From Lactonifactor longoviformis DSM 17459 (GTDB taxonomy: Bacteria > Bacillota > Clostridia > Lachnospirales > Lachnospiraceae): a stretch of DNA of 64,000 bases. The position numbers were made by a program, and so were the translations under genes. Under the pieces are notes generated by a model. The model made no database searches. It was given only the letters and a program-made list of their open reading frames with translations, and was not told the origin of the DNA. Position 1 is the stretch's first letter. Each line of letters begins with the position of its first letter. Below, piece by piece: positions 8,508-16,439 of this stretch. The stretch is from the NCBI RefSeq assembly GCF_900129135.1, contig NZ_FQVI01000016.1, forward strand, positions 1 to 64,000, read 5' to 3'.

Positions 8508-9374
8508 ATGGATATGAATATTCAAAAATACATGGCGTTTGTTAAAACCGTTGAATACGGCAGTTTTACAAAAGCTGCTGAGCGTTTGAACTATTCTCAA
8601 TCTGGCATTAGCCGTATGATTAATGACTTGGAAAAGGAATGGAAACTCGTTTTGCTGGAGAGAGGAAAATCCGGTGTAAAGCTGACCAGCGACGGTATGA
8701 AGCTGCTTCCTCATGCAGAAAATGTCTGCAGGGAGTATGAGAAGCTGCAAATGGAAGTGAATGAACTGAACGGTCTGCAATCGGGACTGATCCGTATCGG
8801 TACGCTTTCCAGTGTAGCCGCACACTGGCTTCCGAAAATTATCAGAGAATTTCAAAAGGTGTACCCGAACATTGATTATGAGCTGCTGCTTGGAGACTAT
8901 GCGGAAATTGAAGAATGGATATTGAACGGACGTGTGGACTGCGGCTTCCTGCGTTTGCCAACCTGCCCTGAATTTGAAACGATTTTTTTAGAGCAGGACA
9001 GACTGCTCGCCATATTGCCGGAATATCACCCGTTGGCACACCTTGAGAAGTTTCCGGTTGTGGCCCTCTGTGACGAACCATTTATGCTCTTGGAAAAGGG
9101 CGCCAAAGCTGAGGTCTCAGAAATATTTGAACGCTGTAACTTGACACCTAAAGTACATTTTACCACATGGGATGACTACGCGATCATGTCAATGGTGGAA
9201 AGCGGTCTTGGCATCAGTATCTTACCGGAATTGATTCTAAAGCGTGTTCCATATCGGATTATCGCAAAAGAATTAGATGTTCCCGCATACCGAAAAATAG
9301 GCATTGCTCTTCGGAGTAAGAAAAAAGCTTCTCTCTCAGTGAAACGGTTTTTAGACTATCTGCAATATCGCTAA
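8508..9374 (+). CDS. LysR-family transcriptional regulator
   Basis: The 288-residue protein starts with MDMNIQKYMAFVKTVEYGSF and has a canonical LysR winged helix-turn-helix (about 1-62, FTKAAERLNYSQSGISRMINDLE), followed by a periplasmic-binding-protein-like effector domain. The start at 8508 was chosen because the LysR domain begins there. It is divergent from proB with about 120 bp between start codons, a common arrangement for a LysR protein acting on its neighbour, but no proline-specific feature supports that. The effector is unknown. Confidence 0.9.
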   Translation: MDMNIQKYMAFVKTVEYGSFTKAAERLNYSQSGISRMINDLEKEWKLVLLERGKSGVKLTSDGMKLLPHAENVCREYEKLQMEVNELNGLQSGLIRIGTLSSVAAHWLPKIIREFQKVYPNIDYELLLGDYAEIEEWILNGRVDCGFLRLPTCPEFETIFLEQDRLLAILPEYHPLAHLEKFPVVALCDEPFMLLEKGAKAEVSEIFERCNLTPKVHFTTWDDYAIMSMVESGLGISILPELILKRVPYRIIAKELDVPAYRKIGIALRSKKKASLSVKRFLDYLQYR

Positions 9375-9418
9375 GTTTTCAGAAATATGGAACGCCCCTT
9401 TACTACAGAGGATGAAAG

Positions 9419-9444
9419 GACACTTCAGATATGAGGTGTCTTTT
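9419..9444 (+). terminator. Rho-independent terminator after the LysR gene
   Basis: GACACTTCA (9419-9427) pairs with TGAGGTGTC (9432-9440) with one G-U and a GATA loop, followed by TTTTCT. It lies 45 bp after the LysR stop codon. Confidence 0.75.
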
Positions 9445-9607
9445 CTCATGTCTGCAGCCGCCCCACCTTTATGCCCAGGGTCACAGATCGGCGTTGATTT
9501 TACAGTATGGAATTTTTTACAATATCTAGTATAAAATCCCATGACCAGGATATGAACGATATACTCCGCGTCAGCTCATACCTCCGGCTGGATTTGATTT
9601 TATATAG

Positions 9608-9646
9608 TTACATATTATTGCATGTGTCGGAAATGATAATATGTAA
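9608..9646. repeat. 11-bp inverted repeat upstream of the recombinase gene
   Basis: TTACATATTAT (9608-9618) and ATAATATGTAA (9636-9646) are perfect inverted arms 17 bp apart, ending 23 bp before the recombinase start codon. The arms resemble in composition the ACATAAT/ATTATGT arms of the recombination sites downstream, so this could be a regulatory binding site for the recombinase or another protein. The rest of 9445-9669 shows no convincing gene. Confidence 0.4.
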
Positions 9647-9669
9647 AAATAGATTTTGGAGGAATATAC

Positions 9670-10506
9670 ATGCAGCGTATCACAAATCATGAATTATCTG
9701 TGTATGAGAAATGCCTGAGACAAGAGGAGAAAAGTCAGGCAACTCTTGAAAAGTATATGCGGGATATCCGACATTTTCTCGCATTTCTGGAGGATCGTAC
9801 CGTCAGCAAGGAAGAGACCATTGCCTACAAAGAATATCTGGCGCAGAACTATGCCCCGGTAAGTGTGAATTCTATGCTCGTGGCAGTAAACGGATTTCTG
9901 CGGTTTTTCGGCATGCAGAAATGCTGTGTCAGACTTCTGAAAATCCAGAGGCAGATTTTCTGCCGGGAGGAAAAGGAACTTACCCGCCAGGAATATAAGC
10001 GTCTGGTGCAGGCGGCAGCGGGCACCCAGACTTCCTATGTACTGCAGACAATCTGCGGGACGGGAATCCGTGTCTCGGAGCTGCAGTACATCACGGCAGA
10101 AGCAGTGTACCAGGGAAAAGCAGCGGTAAACTGCAAGAATAAGACACGGATCATTTTTATTCCGGGACCTCTGCAAAAGCTGCTCAAGGAGTATATGAAA
10201 AAAACAGGTCTTCAAAGCGGTCCGGTATTTTTAGGGAAAAATAAAAAACCCCTGGACAGGAGTTATATCTGGAGAAAGATGAAAGAATTGTGCAGAACAG
10301 CAGAGGTGGCGCCGGAAAAGGTCTTCCCCCATAATCTCAGACACCTTTTTGCAAGAGTCTTCTACAGCATAGAAAAAGACATCGTTCGTCTGGCGGATCT
10401 GCTTGGACACAGCAGCATAAATACCACAAGAATCTACACCATGGAGACCGGGGATCAGCATATCAGCCGTATGGAACAGGTACAAAAGATACTGCTCACA
10501 ACATAA
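9670..10506 (+). CDS. Tyrosine site-specific recombinase (predicted DNA invertase)
   Basis: The ATG follows GGAGGAATATAC. The 278-residue protein has an N-terminal SAM-like core-binding domain (about 10-88) and a C-terminal catalytic domain with all the tyrosine recombinase residues in place: R134 in TGIRVSEL, K158, H221 and R224 in HNLRH, H247 in LLGHSS, and nucleophile Y256 in TTRIYT. It is the size of XerC/D-like recombinases. Its stop codon lies inside a 24-bp inverted repeat whose partner is 225 bp downstream, and the DNA between holds a promoter. The simplest reading is that this enzyme inverts that segment. It could instead be a remnant mobile-element integrase, but no other element genes are adjacent. 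Confidence 0.93.
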   Translation: MQRITNHELSVYEKCLRQEEKSQATLEKYMRDIRHFLAFLEDRTVSKEETIAYKEYLAQNYAPVSVNSMLVAVNGFLRFFGMQKCCVRLLKIQRQIFCREEKELTRQEYKRLVQAAAGTQTSYVLQTICGTGIRVSELQYITAEAVYQGKAAVNCKNKTRIIFIPGPLQKLLKEYMKKTGLQSGPVFLGKNKKPLDRSYIWRKMKELCRTAEVAPEKVFPHNLRHLFARVFYSIEKDIVRLADLLGHSSINTTRIYTMETGDQHISRMEQVQKILLTT

Positions 10507-10524
10507 TATTCATTATGTGACCTA
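10501..10524 (+). repeat. Left recombination site of the invertible element
   Basis: The 24-bp repeat overlaps the last codon and stop codon of the recombinase gene. Inside it, ACATAAT and ATTATGT are inverted arms around a 4-bp centre (ATTC), the usual form of a tyrosine-recombinase core site. The reverse complement occurs exactly at 10726-10749, and identity stops at both ends. Confidence 0.85.
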
Positions 10525-10585
10525 TTGGGGTGTTCCGGCCTGACAAAACGGCCTGTATGCTTTTGCTGAAATACTGGAAAATATG

Positions 10586-10653
10586 AAAAAAGGCACATAA
10601 ACAAAGCCGACAGAAGCAGGCTTCACGATCGGCTTGTTTTTGTTGCCTTTTTT
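10586..10653. terminator. Bidirectional terminator inside the invertible segment
   Basis: An outer stem AAAAAAGGCA (10586-10595) with TGCCTTTTTT (10644-10653), a middle stem AAGCCGA (10604-10610) with TCGGCTT (10629-10635), and an inner GAAGC/GCTTC hairpin (10613-10624) build one long structure with A and T runs at either side. It would end recombinase transcription and isolate the promoter in both orientations. Confidence 0.8.
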
Positions 10654-10683
10654 GAAAAAACTCCATAAAACGCCTATTTTCTC

Positions 10684-10712
10684 TTGAGAAAATAGGTGAA
10701 TGGTGCTATCAT
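10684..10712 (+). promoter_or_regulatory. Invertible sigma-A-type promoter
   Basis: TTGAGA (10684-10689) and TATCAT (10707-10712) each match the consensus at five of six positions and are separated by the optimal 17 bp. A 24-bp perfect palindrome with 11-bp arms (CCTATTTTCTC at 10673-10683 and its complement at 10686-10696) covers the -35 box and looks like an operator. In the orientation present in this sequence, the promoter reads into the gene at 10837. Confidence 0.75.
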
Positions 10713-10725
10713 TATGGTACGCCGG

Positions 10726-10749
10726 TAGGTCACATAATGAATATTATGT
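10726..10749 (-). repeat. Right recombination site of the invertible element
   Basis: This is the exact reverse complement of 10501-10524, lying 87 bp before the helicase-associated-domain gene and 13 bp after the promoter's -10 box. Transcription from the promoter would therefore start within or just before this site. Confidence 0.85.
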
Positions 10750-10836
10750 AATACCTGAAGGAGTAAACGGCAGTCAAGCCCTCCGGCATTGGCTGGGGGA
10801 GAAATACGGCAATCGGATTAGGATGCGGTAACAGAT

Positions 10837-11739
10837 ATGGGAGAGAGAACGTATCGAAGACAAGAGTGGGAAGAATGGTATCAGAACGCCAGGGCGTATG
10901 CGGATACTTTTGGGAATCTGCTGGTTCCCCACGACTATGTGACGGCAGACGGGTATCGCCTGGGACGCTGGATTGAACGGCAGAGAGCCATGCATAATGG
11001 AGTGATTCCGTCCTCCCTGGACCGGGAACGCTGCCTTGCGCTGGAACGCATTGGCATGGTGTGGAAGCTGGAAAAGCGGCTCTCGTGGGAGACCTGGATG
11101 GCTATGGTGCAGGAATACCATCAGGAATATGGGGACCTGGATGTGCCCACAGATTATACTGCTAAAAACGGATGTCAGCTGGGCTATTGGATCAAAGAGC
11201 AGCGGAAAAAGTACAAGGGGGGATATCTGGCAGAGAAACAAATACGGGATCTGGAGCGTTTTGACATGATCTGGAGCTTCTATGAGCGAAAAGACTGGAA
11301 GGACTGGCTCCGGCTGGCAGAGATGTATTACCAGAAACACGGGAACCTATTGGTTCCGGCTTCCTATCAAACTGCAGACGGGGACCGGCTGGGGAGCTGG
11401 ATCTTTGTACAGCGGGAGCGGTATTGGGGCGCTAATGGCCGCAGGCCGCTGTCCCGGGAGCAGGTAAAAGCCCTGGAACAGATTTCCATGGTTTGGGGGC
11501 TGGACCGGGTGAGGGAGGAAAAGTGGAGTGCCATGGTCCGGTGGATCGAGGAGTATAAAAACCAGTATGGCTGTCTGCCCCTGAGACCCTCCATGAAGGC
11601 GCCGGACGGGCGCAGCATGGGAAACTGGATTTCTCTTCAGAGGACGGCGCTTACCAGGGGAAAGGTGGCAGAGGACAGAAAAATGCGGTTGGAGGGTCTG
11701 GGAATCTATCCCTTTGGCAGTACGAAGACGCCCTTATAG
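10837..11739 (+). CDS. Protein of four helicase-associated (HA) domain repeats
   Basis: The 300-residue protein is made of four tandem HA-type repeats of about 70 residues (from about 8, 82, 150 and 225). Each has a tryptophan-rich opening (WEEWYQNARAYADTFGNLLVP), a DGYRLGRWIERQR middle and an ALERIGMVW end. HA domains occur C-terminal to some helicases and in repeat-only proteins and are thought to bind nucleic acid. No helicase or nuclease motif is present, so a regulatory or DNA-binding role is likely but unproven. It lies 87 bp after the invertible element and is the gene the switch currently drives. The ribosome binding site is weak (AGGATGCGG, spaced about 9 bases). Its end overlaps the convergent GntR gene by 6 bp. 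Confidence 0.8.
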   Translation: MGERTYRRQEWEEWYQNARAYADTFGNLLVPHDYVTADGYRLGRWIERQRAMHNGVIPSSLDRERCLALERIGMVWKLEKRLSWETWMAMVQEYHQEYGDLDVPTDYTAKNGCQLGYWIKEQRKKYKGGYLAEKQIRDLERFDMIWSFYERKDWKDWLRLAEMYYQKHGNLLVPASYQTADGDRLGSWIFVQRERYWGANGRRPLSREQVKALEQISMVWGLDRVREEKWSAMVRWIEEYKNQYGCLPLRPSMKAPDGRSMGNWISLQRTALTRGKVAEDRKMRLEGLGIYPFGSTKTPL

Positions 11740-13194
11740 CTTTTGGGGAACCTTCAGCAGTCCGGCCCCGGATTCTCCTCTTTGGATGCAGGAGCTGTGA
11801 ATGGTTTGAAACAGGTACATATATCCCTCGTGTAGATCCCTGAGGCAGCCCTCCCGATCTCCCTTTTGCAGAGAGAGAAATGCGTGTTCCCCCAGTTTGT
11901 TTAATTTCTGCATACTTGGACTGGTACTGGTGTAAAAGGAATAAAAATACCCCCAATTTAAGATGTCTGTGACTTCTCCTAAAATCACCTTCAGCGGGTA
12001 CAAAGGCACGCGGGGCAGCAGGCAGTCCATCCATTCCTTCAGACAGCTCTTGGGAGAGCGGGCGAAACGGTCCTGCAGTTCCTGCTCCAGCGCTGTGTCC
12101 TGCCGGTCAAAGACCAAAGCAGCGGCAGGGCGGATGAGGAAGGTGATGAGCTGCAGGCCGCATAAAAACATAAAGGTATCCTGCCGGTGGTTTGGATGCC
12201 GGGACCTTTGGTGGATTCGCCATTTTTCGTGGGAGAGAACCACACTTCCCCTGCCGTTGATGGTCTCGATAAACCCCAGGGACTGAAGGACCTTCAGTGC
12301 TTTGCGTATGGTAGATAAGGACACCTGGTATTCTTTTCCCAGACTGGACTGGGATGGAAGCAGCGTTCCCGGAGAATATATGCCGGTGCCGATTTTTTCT
12401 ACCAGATCCCTGCCGATTTTTTTATAGAGAGAATCCCATCCCCATCCTGCGTTCCAGTTGAAGGCAGACTCCCTGTCATCTCTGACATCCGGATGCAGAG
12501 CCGTCAGCAGGTCAAAGGATTTTTCCGCAGTTTGAAGGACCGCGCGGTAGTGGGCGGCAAAGCTGCGCTGTACCGTATAACTGTCGGACTGCAGACAATC
12601 TAAGAGCCAGTCCGCGTGGTGTAATTCGGTATATGGAGTATAGCCGGTAATGAGGCGCTGGTATTCTGCCAGAAAGGGTACTTCCGCGTAGATCTCCAGG
12701 GATGCGTAAAAGCTGCTGATAAGAAAGTTGCCGGAGGAGAGAAGTACGTCATGTATTATATTTGAGCAGAGCTGCCAGCTCCCGGTGAGTCTGGGCCGTT
12801 TGATCCATTTGACAGCCTTTTCATAGCTCGGCAGTTCATATACGCTGACTGATTTGGCGCAGAAAGCGAGAATTTCAGGCATGAGGAGTTCCATAGTCCG
12901 GTAGATGTCTAAGATGGCCGTGCGCTTTCTGACAATGGATCGGACAGAGGCATTTTCCTTTTTTAGAAACGGCGCCTGGTAGATAACCACAGCCCGCTGT
13001 CTCTCCCGGGTACGGATCAGGCCATCCCTCTGAAGAAGCTTCAGGACGGTTTTTATGGTTTTTGTGCCCACGCGGTGCTGTTGGGCAAGCTGGCGGACTG
13101 AAGGCAGCTGGCTGCCGTATTCCAGCTGACTGTTTAGAATCTGCTCTTTTAGGATTGTATAGACAATCTCGTATGCATGTAGTGTTGACTGCAA
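11734..13194 (-). CDS. Transcriptional regulator with two GntR winged-helix domains
   Basis: The 486-residue protein starts with TTG, supported by GGAGGTG a few bases upstream. A GntR-type winged helix lies near the N-terminus (about 8-70, GSQLPSVRQLAQQHRVGTKT) and a second in the middle (about 255-320, GTLLPSQSSLGKEYQVSLST). Each is followed by an all-helical segment without an obvious ligand-binding fold. Duplication of the whole regulator within one chain is uncommon among GntR proteins. It could bind two operator halves with one polypeptide. Targets are unknown. Two small ORFs are divergent from it. Its 3' end is exposed to transcription from the invertible promoter. Confidence 0.85.
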   Translation of the reverse strand: MQSTLHAYEIVYTILKEQILNSQLEYGSQLPSVRQLAQQHRVGTKTIKTVLKLLQRDGLIRTRERQRAVVIYQAPFLKKENASVRSIVRKRTAILDIYRTMELLMPEILAFCAKSVSVYELPSYEKAVKWIKRPRLTGSWQLCSNIIHDVLLSSGNFLISSFYASLEIYAEVPFLAEYQRLITGYTPYTELHHADWLLDCLQSDSYTVQRSFAAHYRAVLQTAEKSFDLLTALHPDVRDDRESAFNWNAGWGWDSLYKKIGRDLVEKIGTGIYSPGTLLPSQSSLGKEYQVSLSTIRKALKVLQSLGFIETINGRGSVVLSHEKWRIHQRSRHPNHRQDTFMFLCGLQLITFLIRPAAALVFDRQDTALEQELQDRFARSPKSCLKEWMDCLLPRVPLYPLKVILGEVTDILNWGYFYSFYTSTSPSMQKLNKLGEHAFLSLQKGDREGCLRDLHEGYMYLFQTIHSSCIQRGESGAGLLKVPQKL

Positions 13195-13345
13195 AGGGTC
13201 ACCTCCGTTGATTTGATAAGCTGGGTTTATAAGATTAGTATTCCCCGGATGGGCGTTTTGCAGAATGAGTCAATCGCTGTCTGGCAACAGACATCATAAC
13301 ATAATCAGAGGTAAGCAGCAGGAAAAAAAACAGGGAGTGATATAC

Positions 13346-13465
13346 ATGGACAACTTGATAGAAGTATGCGGCCGGAAGACCGGATGCGGGAGAGAACAGC
13401 GGGATGAAACAGCGGTTAAAGATACAGCTGCCAAAAGAGAAATGATTTGCCGGGAGGAAGGGTAA
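13346..13465 (+). CDS. Small hypothetical protein (39 aa)
   Basis: A short ORF (MDNLIEVCGRKTGCGREQRD...) has CAGGGAGTG as a ribosome binding site and its stop overlaps the start of the next ORF (TAATG), indicating translational coupling. It is rich in charged residues with three cysteines. I do not recognise it. The arrangement, not the sequence, supports it as a gene. Confidence 0.45.
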   Translation: MDNLIEVCGRKTGCGREQRDETAVKDTAAKREMICREEG

Positions 13466-13719
13466 TGGAGAAAAAAGAAAGAACACAGGAGCTTTTGGAA
13501 GTGATTGCAGGGAGAGTGGGATGCGGCTTTCTGTCAGACTTGCACCAGTCTTGGGAACTGCCCTGTATCCAGCATGTGATCCGGGGGCTGGATGCACGGG
13601 AATACGATTTGCGGGAGTGGAAGGACGCAGTGCAGTACATTACAGGGGAACAAAGAGAGTTTGAAACGGCAGAGCAGGCGGCGGAATTTCTTGGGGAGTA
13701 TTCGCTGTATCGGGGCTAA
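13465..13719 (+). CDS. Small hypothetical protein (84 aa)
   Basis: The ATG at 13465 overlaps the previous stop and follows GGGAGGAAGGG. The 84-residue acidic protein (MEKKERTQELLEVIAGRVG...) is predicted helical, with no signal peptide or membrane segment. I do not recognise a family. It is divergent from the double-GntR regulator, which may control it, and is followed by a good terminator. Confidence 0.65.
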   Translation: MEKKERTQELLEVIAGRVGCGFLSDLHQSWELPCIQHVIRGLDAREYDLREWKDAVQYITGEQREFETAEQAAEFLGEYSLYRG

Positions 13720-13737
13720 CGCCCGGAGGACAGCATA

Positions 13738-13780
13738 GGGAAGGGTAGGCTCAGATGAGCCACATCCTTCCCTTTCTTTT
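13738..13780. terminator. Terminator between the small ORFs and the PucR gene
   Basis: GGGAAGG (13738-13744) pairs with CCTTCCC (13766-13772), enclosing a GGCTCA/TGAGCC inner stem, followed by TTTCTTTT. It lies between convergent genes. Confidence 0.8.
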
Positions 13781-13782
13781 AT

Positions 13783-15309
13783 CTATGCCGGATTTTCCAG
13801 GATATACAGAGCCAGCATAAGCAAAAGCCTTGTCTCGTGTTTCTCCAAAGTAACTCCCAGAATTTCCTTTATTCGTTCCAGCTTATATAGTAGGGTGTTT
13901 CGGTGCATGTACAGTCGTTTAGCTGTTTCACTGATATTCATATTGCATTCCAGATATGTTTTTAATATATGTACATAGTGGTTGTCCTTTTTGCGGTCAT
14001 ACTTTATTAACTGAACCAGACCTTCCGGACAGAGTACGGTGGGTTCCATATCTTGATAAATCTTTGCCGCCATATATTTTAAAGCGTAGTTTTCAAAGCG
14101 GAAATACCAGAAGGAAGGATCCGATTGCACCCCTGTCTGCAGAGCTATGGAAGCCTGCTTATAGTAATTATATAATTGTTTGAAATCATTAAACGGGGTG
14201 CTGATGCCTGCCTTAAGAAGATTATCCCGAAGAACAGGCAGCAGTGTTTTCAGATGTTCGTCCCTTGTCAAACCTGATACCGTTAAATTGAAGAGGAAGA
14301 TTAAAGAATCCTCATGGATTAAAAAACAGTTGCTTTTTGTGATGCTGCTGATTGTGACCGCTAACATGTGCAGTGAATTTCTGCTGTGATCATATTCCGG
14401 CAGTTTGGCAGTGAGACAAAAGTATTCATGCTGCGGCTCCCACTCAAGAAACTGCAGCGCGGATACAATAGTGGCGTCTTTAACATGCTCCCCGCAGATA
14501 AGCCTGGAAAGCGTACGGTCTATGTATCGGGAATGTGCACCGTAGAGCGCAGGATTATGCAGCAGAAACTGCCGGATGTGCTCTGTGAGTACCATGACAA
14601 GTGCCATATCTCTTTCATCCAGCGGTTTGTGCACCTCAAGGACAATGATCCTTCCAATATGGGAATGCTGGATGATAATATCCTGCATAATAGCAGGGAG
14701 AGTAAGGGTGTCCCGTTTGATGTACATGGGACGGACTGCCAGGGTATCAAGTACATTTTCCAGTTTTAAATTCAGTAAATGATCCATGCTCATATACCCG
14801 TTTTCATCCACGGATGGAAAACTGTCAGGCAGGTTATATCGCGACGAATCCGCTACAGCAAATACACAGTTTAATGTTTTTTGGTTATAGAACTGAATGG
14901 GATTATCGAATATTTTCAGGGAGAGTTTTCCGAATTCGCTGAGGCTGCATTGTTTCATAGAGGCAAGGTACAGCTGGTTTTCCCATTGCTGATAGTAAGC
15001 GAAGAGTTCCTGCAGTCTGACCAGCAGCTCTTCGGGCGGAACGTTTGGGTGAATGATAAGGCAGTTGCAGGAGGAACAGACAATATCCGGAGGCTGCTGC
15101 AGGAATAGAAAAGACAGAATGCCGGTTTCCGGAGGTTTTTTCATGTTTTGCTTTTGGGTTACAAGATATAAAACAGTAGGATCAAGGGGCCTTCCTTCCT
15201 GATAAAAGCAGGGATAACGCAGATTGCGTATATCGTAGGAAGTAAGGAAATGAGATTTCAGACAAATATCTTTCATATCGGAGGCAATTATTTGCAGGTT
15301 AAGCTCCAT
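13783..15309 (-). CDS. PucR-family transcriptional regulator
   Basis: The ATG follows AAAGGAG. The 508-residue protein ends with the PucR/CdaR-type helix-turn-helix (about 455-490: NMNISETAKRLYMHRNTLLYKLERI), and its middle region has the GGDEF-like/PAS-like sensor layout of this group. PucR proteins usually activate catabolic genes in response to a small molecule. It is divergent from the uroporphyrinogen-decarboxylase-family gene at 15471, the natural target candidate. The effector is unknown. Confidence 0.85.
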   Translation of the reverse strand: MELNLQIIASDMKDICLKSHFLTSYDIRNLRYPCFYQEGRPLDPTVLYLVTQKQNMKKPPETGILSFLFLQQPPDIVCSSCNCLIIHPNVPPEELLVRLQELFAYYQQWENQLYLASMKQCSLSEFGKLSLKIFDNPIQFYNQKTLNCVFAVADSSRYNLPDSFPSVDENGYMSMDHLLNLKLENVLDTLAVRPMYIKRDTLTLPAIMQDIIIQHSHIGRIIVLEVHKPLDERDMALVMVLTEHIRQFLLHNPALYGAHSRYIDRTLSRLICGEHVKDATIVSALQFLEWEPQHEYFCLTAKLPEYDHSRNSLHMLAVTISSITKSNCFLIHEDSLIFLFNLTVSGLTRDEHLKTLLPVLRDNLLKAGISTPFNDFKQLYNYYKQASIALQTGVQSDPSFWYFRFENYALKYMAAKIYQDMEPTVLCPEGLVQLIKYDRKKDNHYVHILKTYLECNMNISETAKRLYMHRNTLLYKLERIKEILGVTLEKHETRLLLMLALYILENPA

Positions 15310-15470
15310 AAGGGCTCCTTTCCAAAGTTCGTATAAAATGCCGAATTATAGAATGAATCTTGTGCTTTCTAAATGTAGGATACTACCATTATAGTTGATA
15401 TAATTTGAGTAATCAAGTTACTGTTAAAAACAATAATTGGTACAAAATAAGCATGAAAGGAGTCAGAAAT

Positions 15471-16439
15471 ATGACTGCAAGAGAGAACGCATTGGAAGTG
15501 CTGCATTGGGGAAAGCCGGAATACGTGCCGCTGTCAACAGATGCAATTCAACTGGTTGGAATGATCCCCGGAGATTTTGACGGACCGATGAAGGGAGGAA
15601 AGGATTTATTTGGCGTTCCGTGGGTAGAGAGCAGGGAGGGCGCAATGGTAGCTTCCGGCTTTACCCTTTTTGACGATATCTGTGAGTGGGAAAAGTATAT
15701 AAAACGTCCGGACCTGAGTGTGTATGACTTTAAACGTTTTGCTGAAATGGAATATGGCATGATAGATTCCTCTAACAAGGTCAGAACTTTGTTTTGTCAG
15801 AACGGATTATTTATGCGTCTGGTAAATACTATGGGGTTTATGGAGGGATTGATTGCCATCGCCAGTGAACCGGAACGATGCATGGATTTATTTGAATACC
15901 TGACGGAGTATGTGATTGATTATATGGGCAGGGCAATTGATGCCTATAACCCGGATATGGTAACTTATTTTGAAGACATTGCCACATCGAGTTCTTTGTT
16001 CATATCGCTGGATACTTACCGCAAGGTGTTAAAGCCATTTCACAAAAGGATTGTAGAGTATGTACATTCCCGGGGCCTGATTTTTCAGATGCATACCTGC
16101 GGTAAATGCGAGGACGTTCTGAATGATTACGTTGATATAGGGGTACAGGCCTGGCACAGTGCGCAGATTTCTAATAACATTGAAAAAATACTGCAGGATT
16201 ATAAGGGGCGTATTGTTGTGGAAGGGGGATGGGATTCCCAGGGAGAACCGAGCTTTATCACAGCGACAGAAGAGACAGTGAGAGCGGAAACAAGACGCTG
16301 TATGGATACCTATGGTAGATATCCAGGTTTTATATTATGTCCGGTGATGTTTAACGAGAGGGGAAACAGCGTACTTGTAGGAGATGATCGTTTAGCGTTC
16401 ATAGAAGATGAATGGAAGAAATATAGGAGTAACGGATGA
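15471..16439 (+). CDS. Uroporphyrinogen decarboxylase (URO-D) family protein
   Basis: The ATG at 15471 is chosen because AAAGGAG lies ten bases upstream and the family begins at this residue (MTARENALEVL). The 322-residue protein has the URO-D TIM-barrel pattern with the H208-x-C210 motif (FQMHTCGKC) typical of the zinc-dependent methyltransferase branch (MtaA/CmuA-like) rather than of heme synthesis. That branch moves methyl groups between corrinoid proteins, coenzymes or aromatic methyl ethers. No corrinoid protein gene is adjacent, so the substrate stays open. It is co-transcribed with the membrane protein that overlaps its stop by 4 bp, and a PucR regulator is divergent. Confidence 0.85.
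   Translation: MTARENALEVLHWGKPEYVPLSTDAIQLVGMIPGDFDGPMKGGKDLFGVPWVESREGAMVASGFTLFDDICEWEKYIKRPDLSVYDFKRFAEMEYGMIDSSNKVRTLFCQNGLFMRLVNTMGFMEGLIAIASEPERCMDLFEYLTEYVIDYMGRAIDAYNPDMVTYFEDIATSSSLFISLDTYRKVLKPFHKRIVEYVHSRGLIFQMHTCGKCEDVLNDYVDIGVQAWHSAQISNNIEKILQDYKGRIVVEGGWDSQGEPSFITATEETVRAETRRCMDTYGRYPGFILCPVMFNERGNSVLVGDDRLAFIEDEWKKYRSNG

Larger units (their letters stand above)
10501..10749. other. Predicted invertible promoter element (phase switch)
   Basis: Two perfect 24-bp inverted repeats (10501-10524 and 10726-10749) flank a 201-bp segment next to a tyrosine recombinase gene. The segment contains a hairpin terminator (10586-10653) and a promoter (10684-10712) pointing right, toward the helicase-associated-domain gene at 10837. 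Inversion would turn the promoter toward the recombinase gene and silence the right-hand gene. Size, repeat length and layout match known recombinase-controlled switches such as the cwpV and flagellar switches of Clostridioides difficile. Apart from the ends of the two flanking genes, the whole 10507-10836 interval consists of this element plus an 87-bp leader. Confidence 0.85.

Noticed and set aside
9507-9692. 61-codon ORF before the recombinase gene
   Set aside because: There is no ribosome binding site or family resemblance, and it overlaps the recombinase start.
9670-10506. Integrase of a larger prophage or integrative element
   Set aside because: No phage, conjugation or excision genes are adjacent, and the inverted repeats right next to it point to a DNA invertase.
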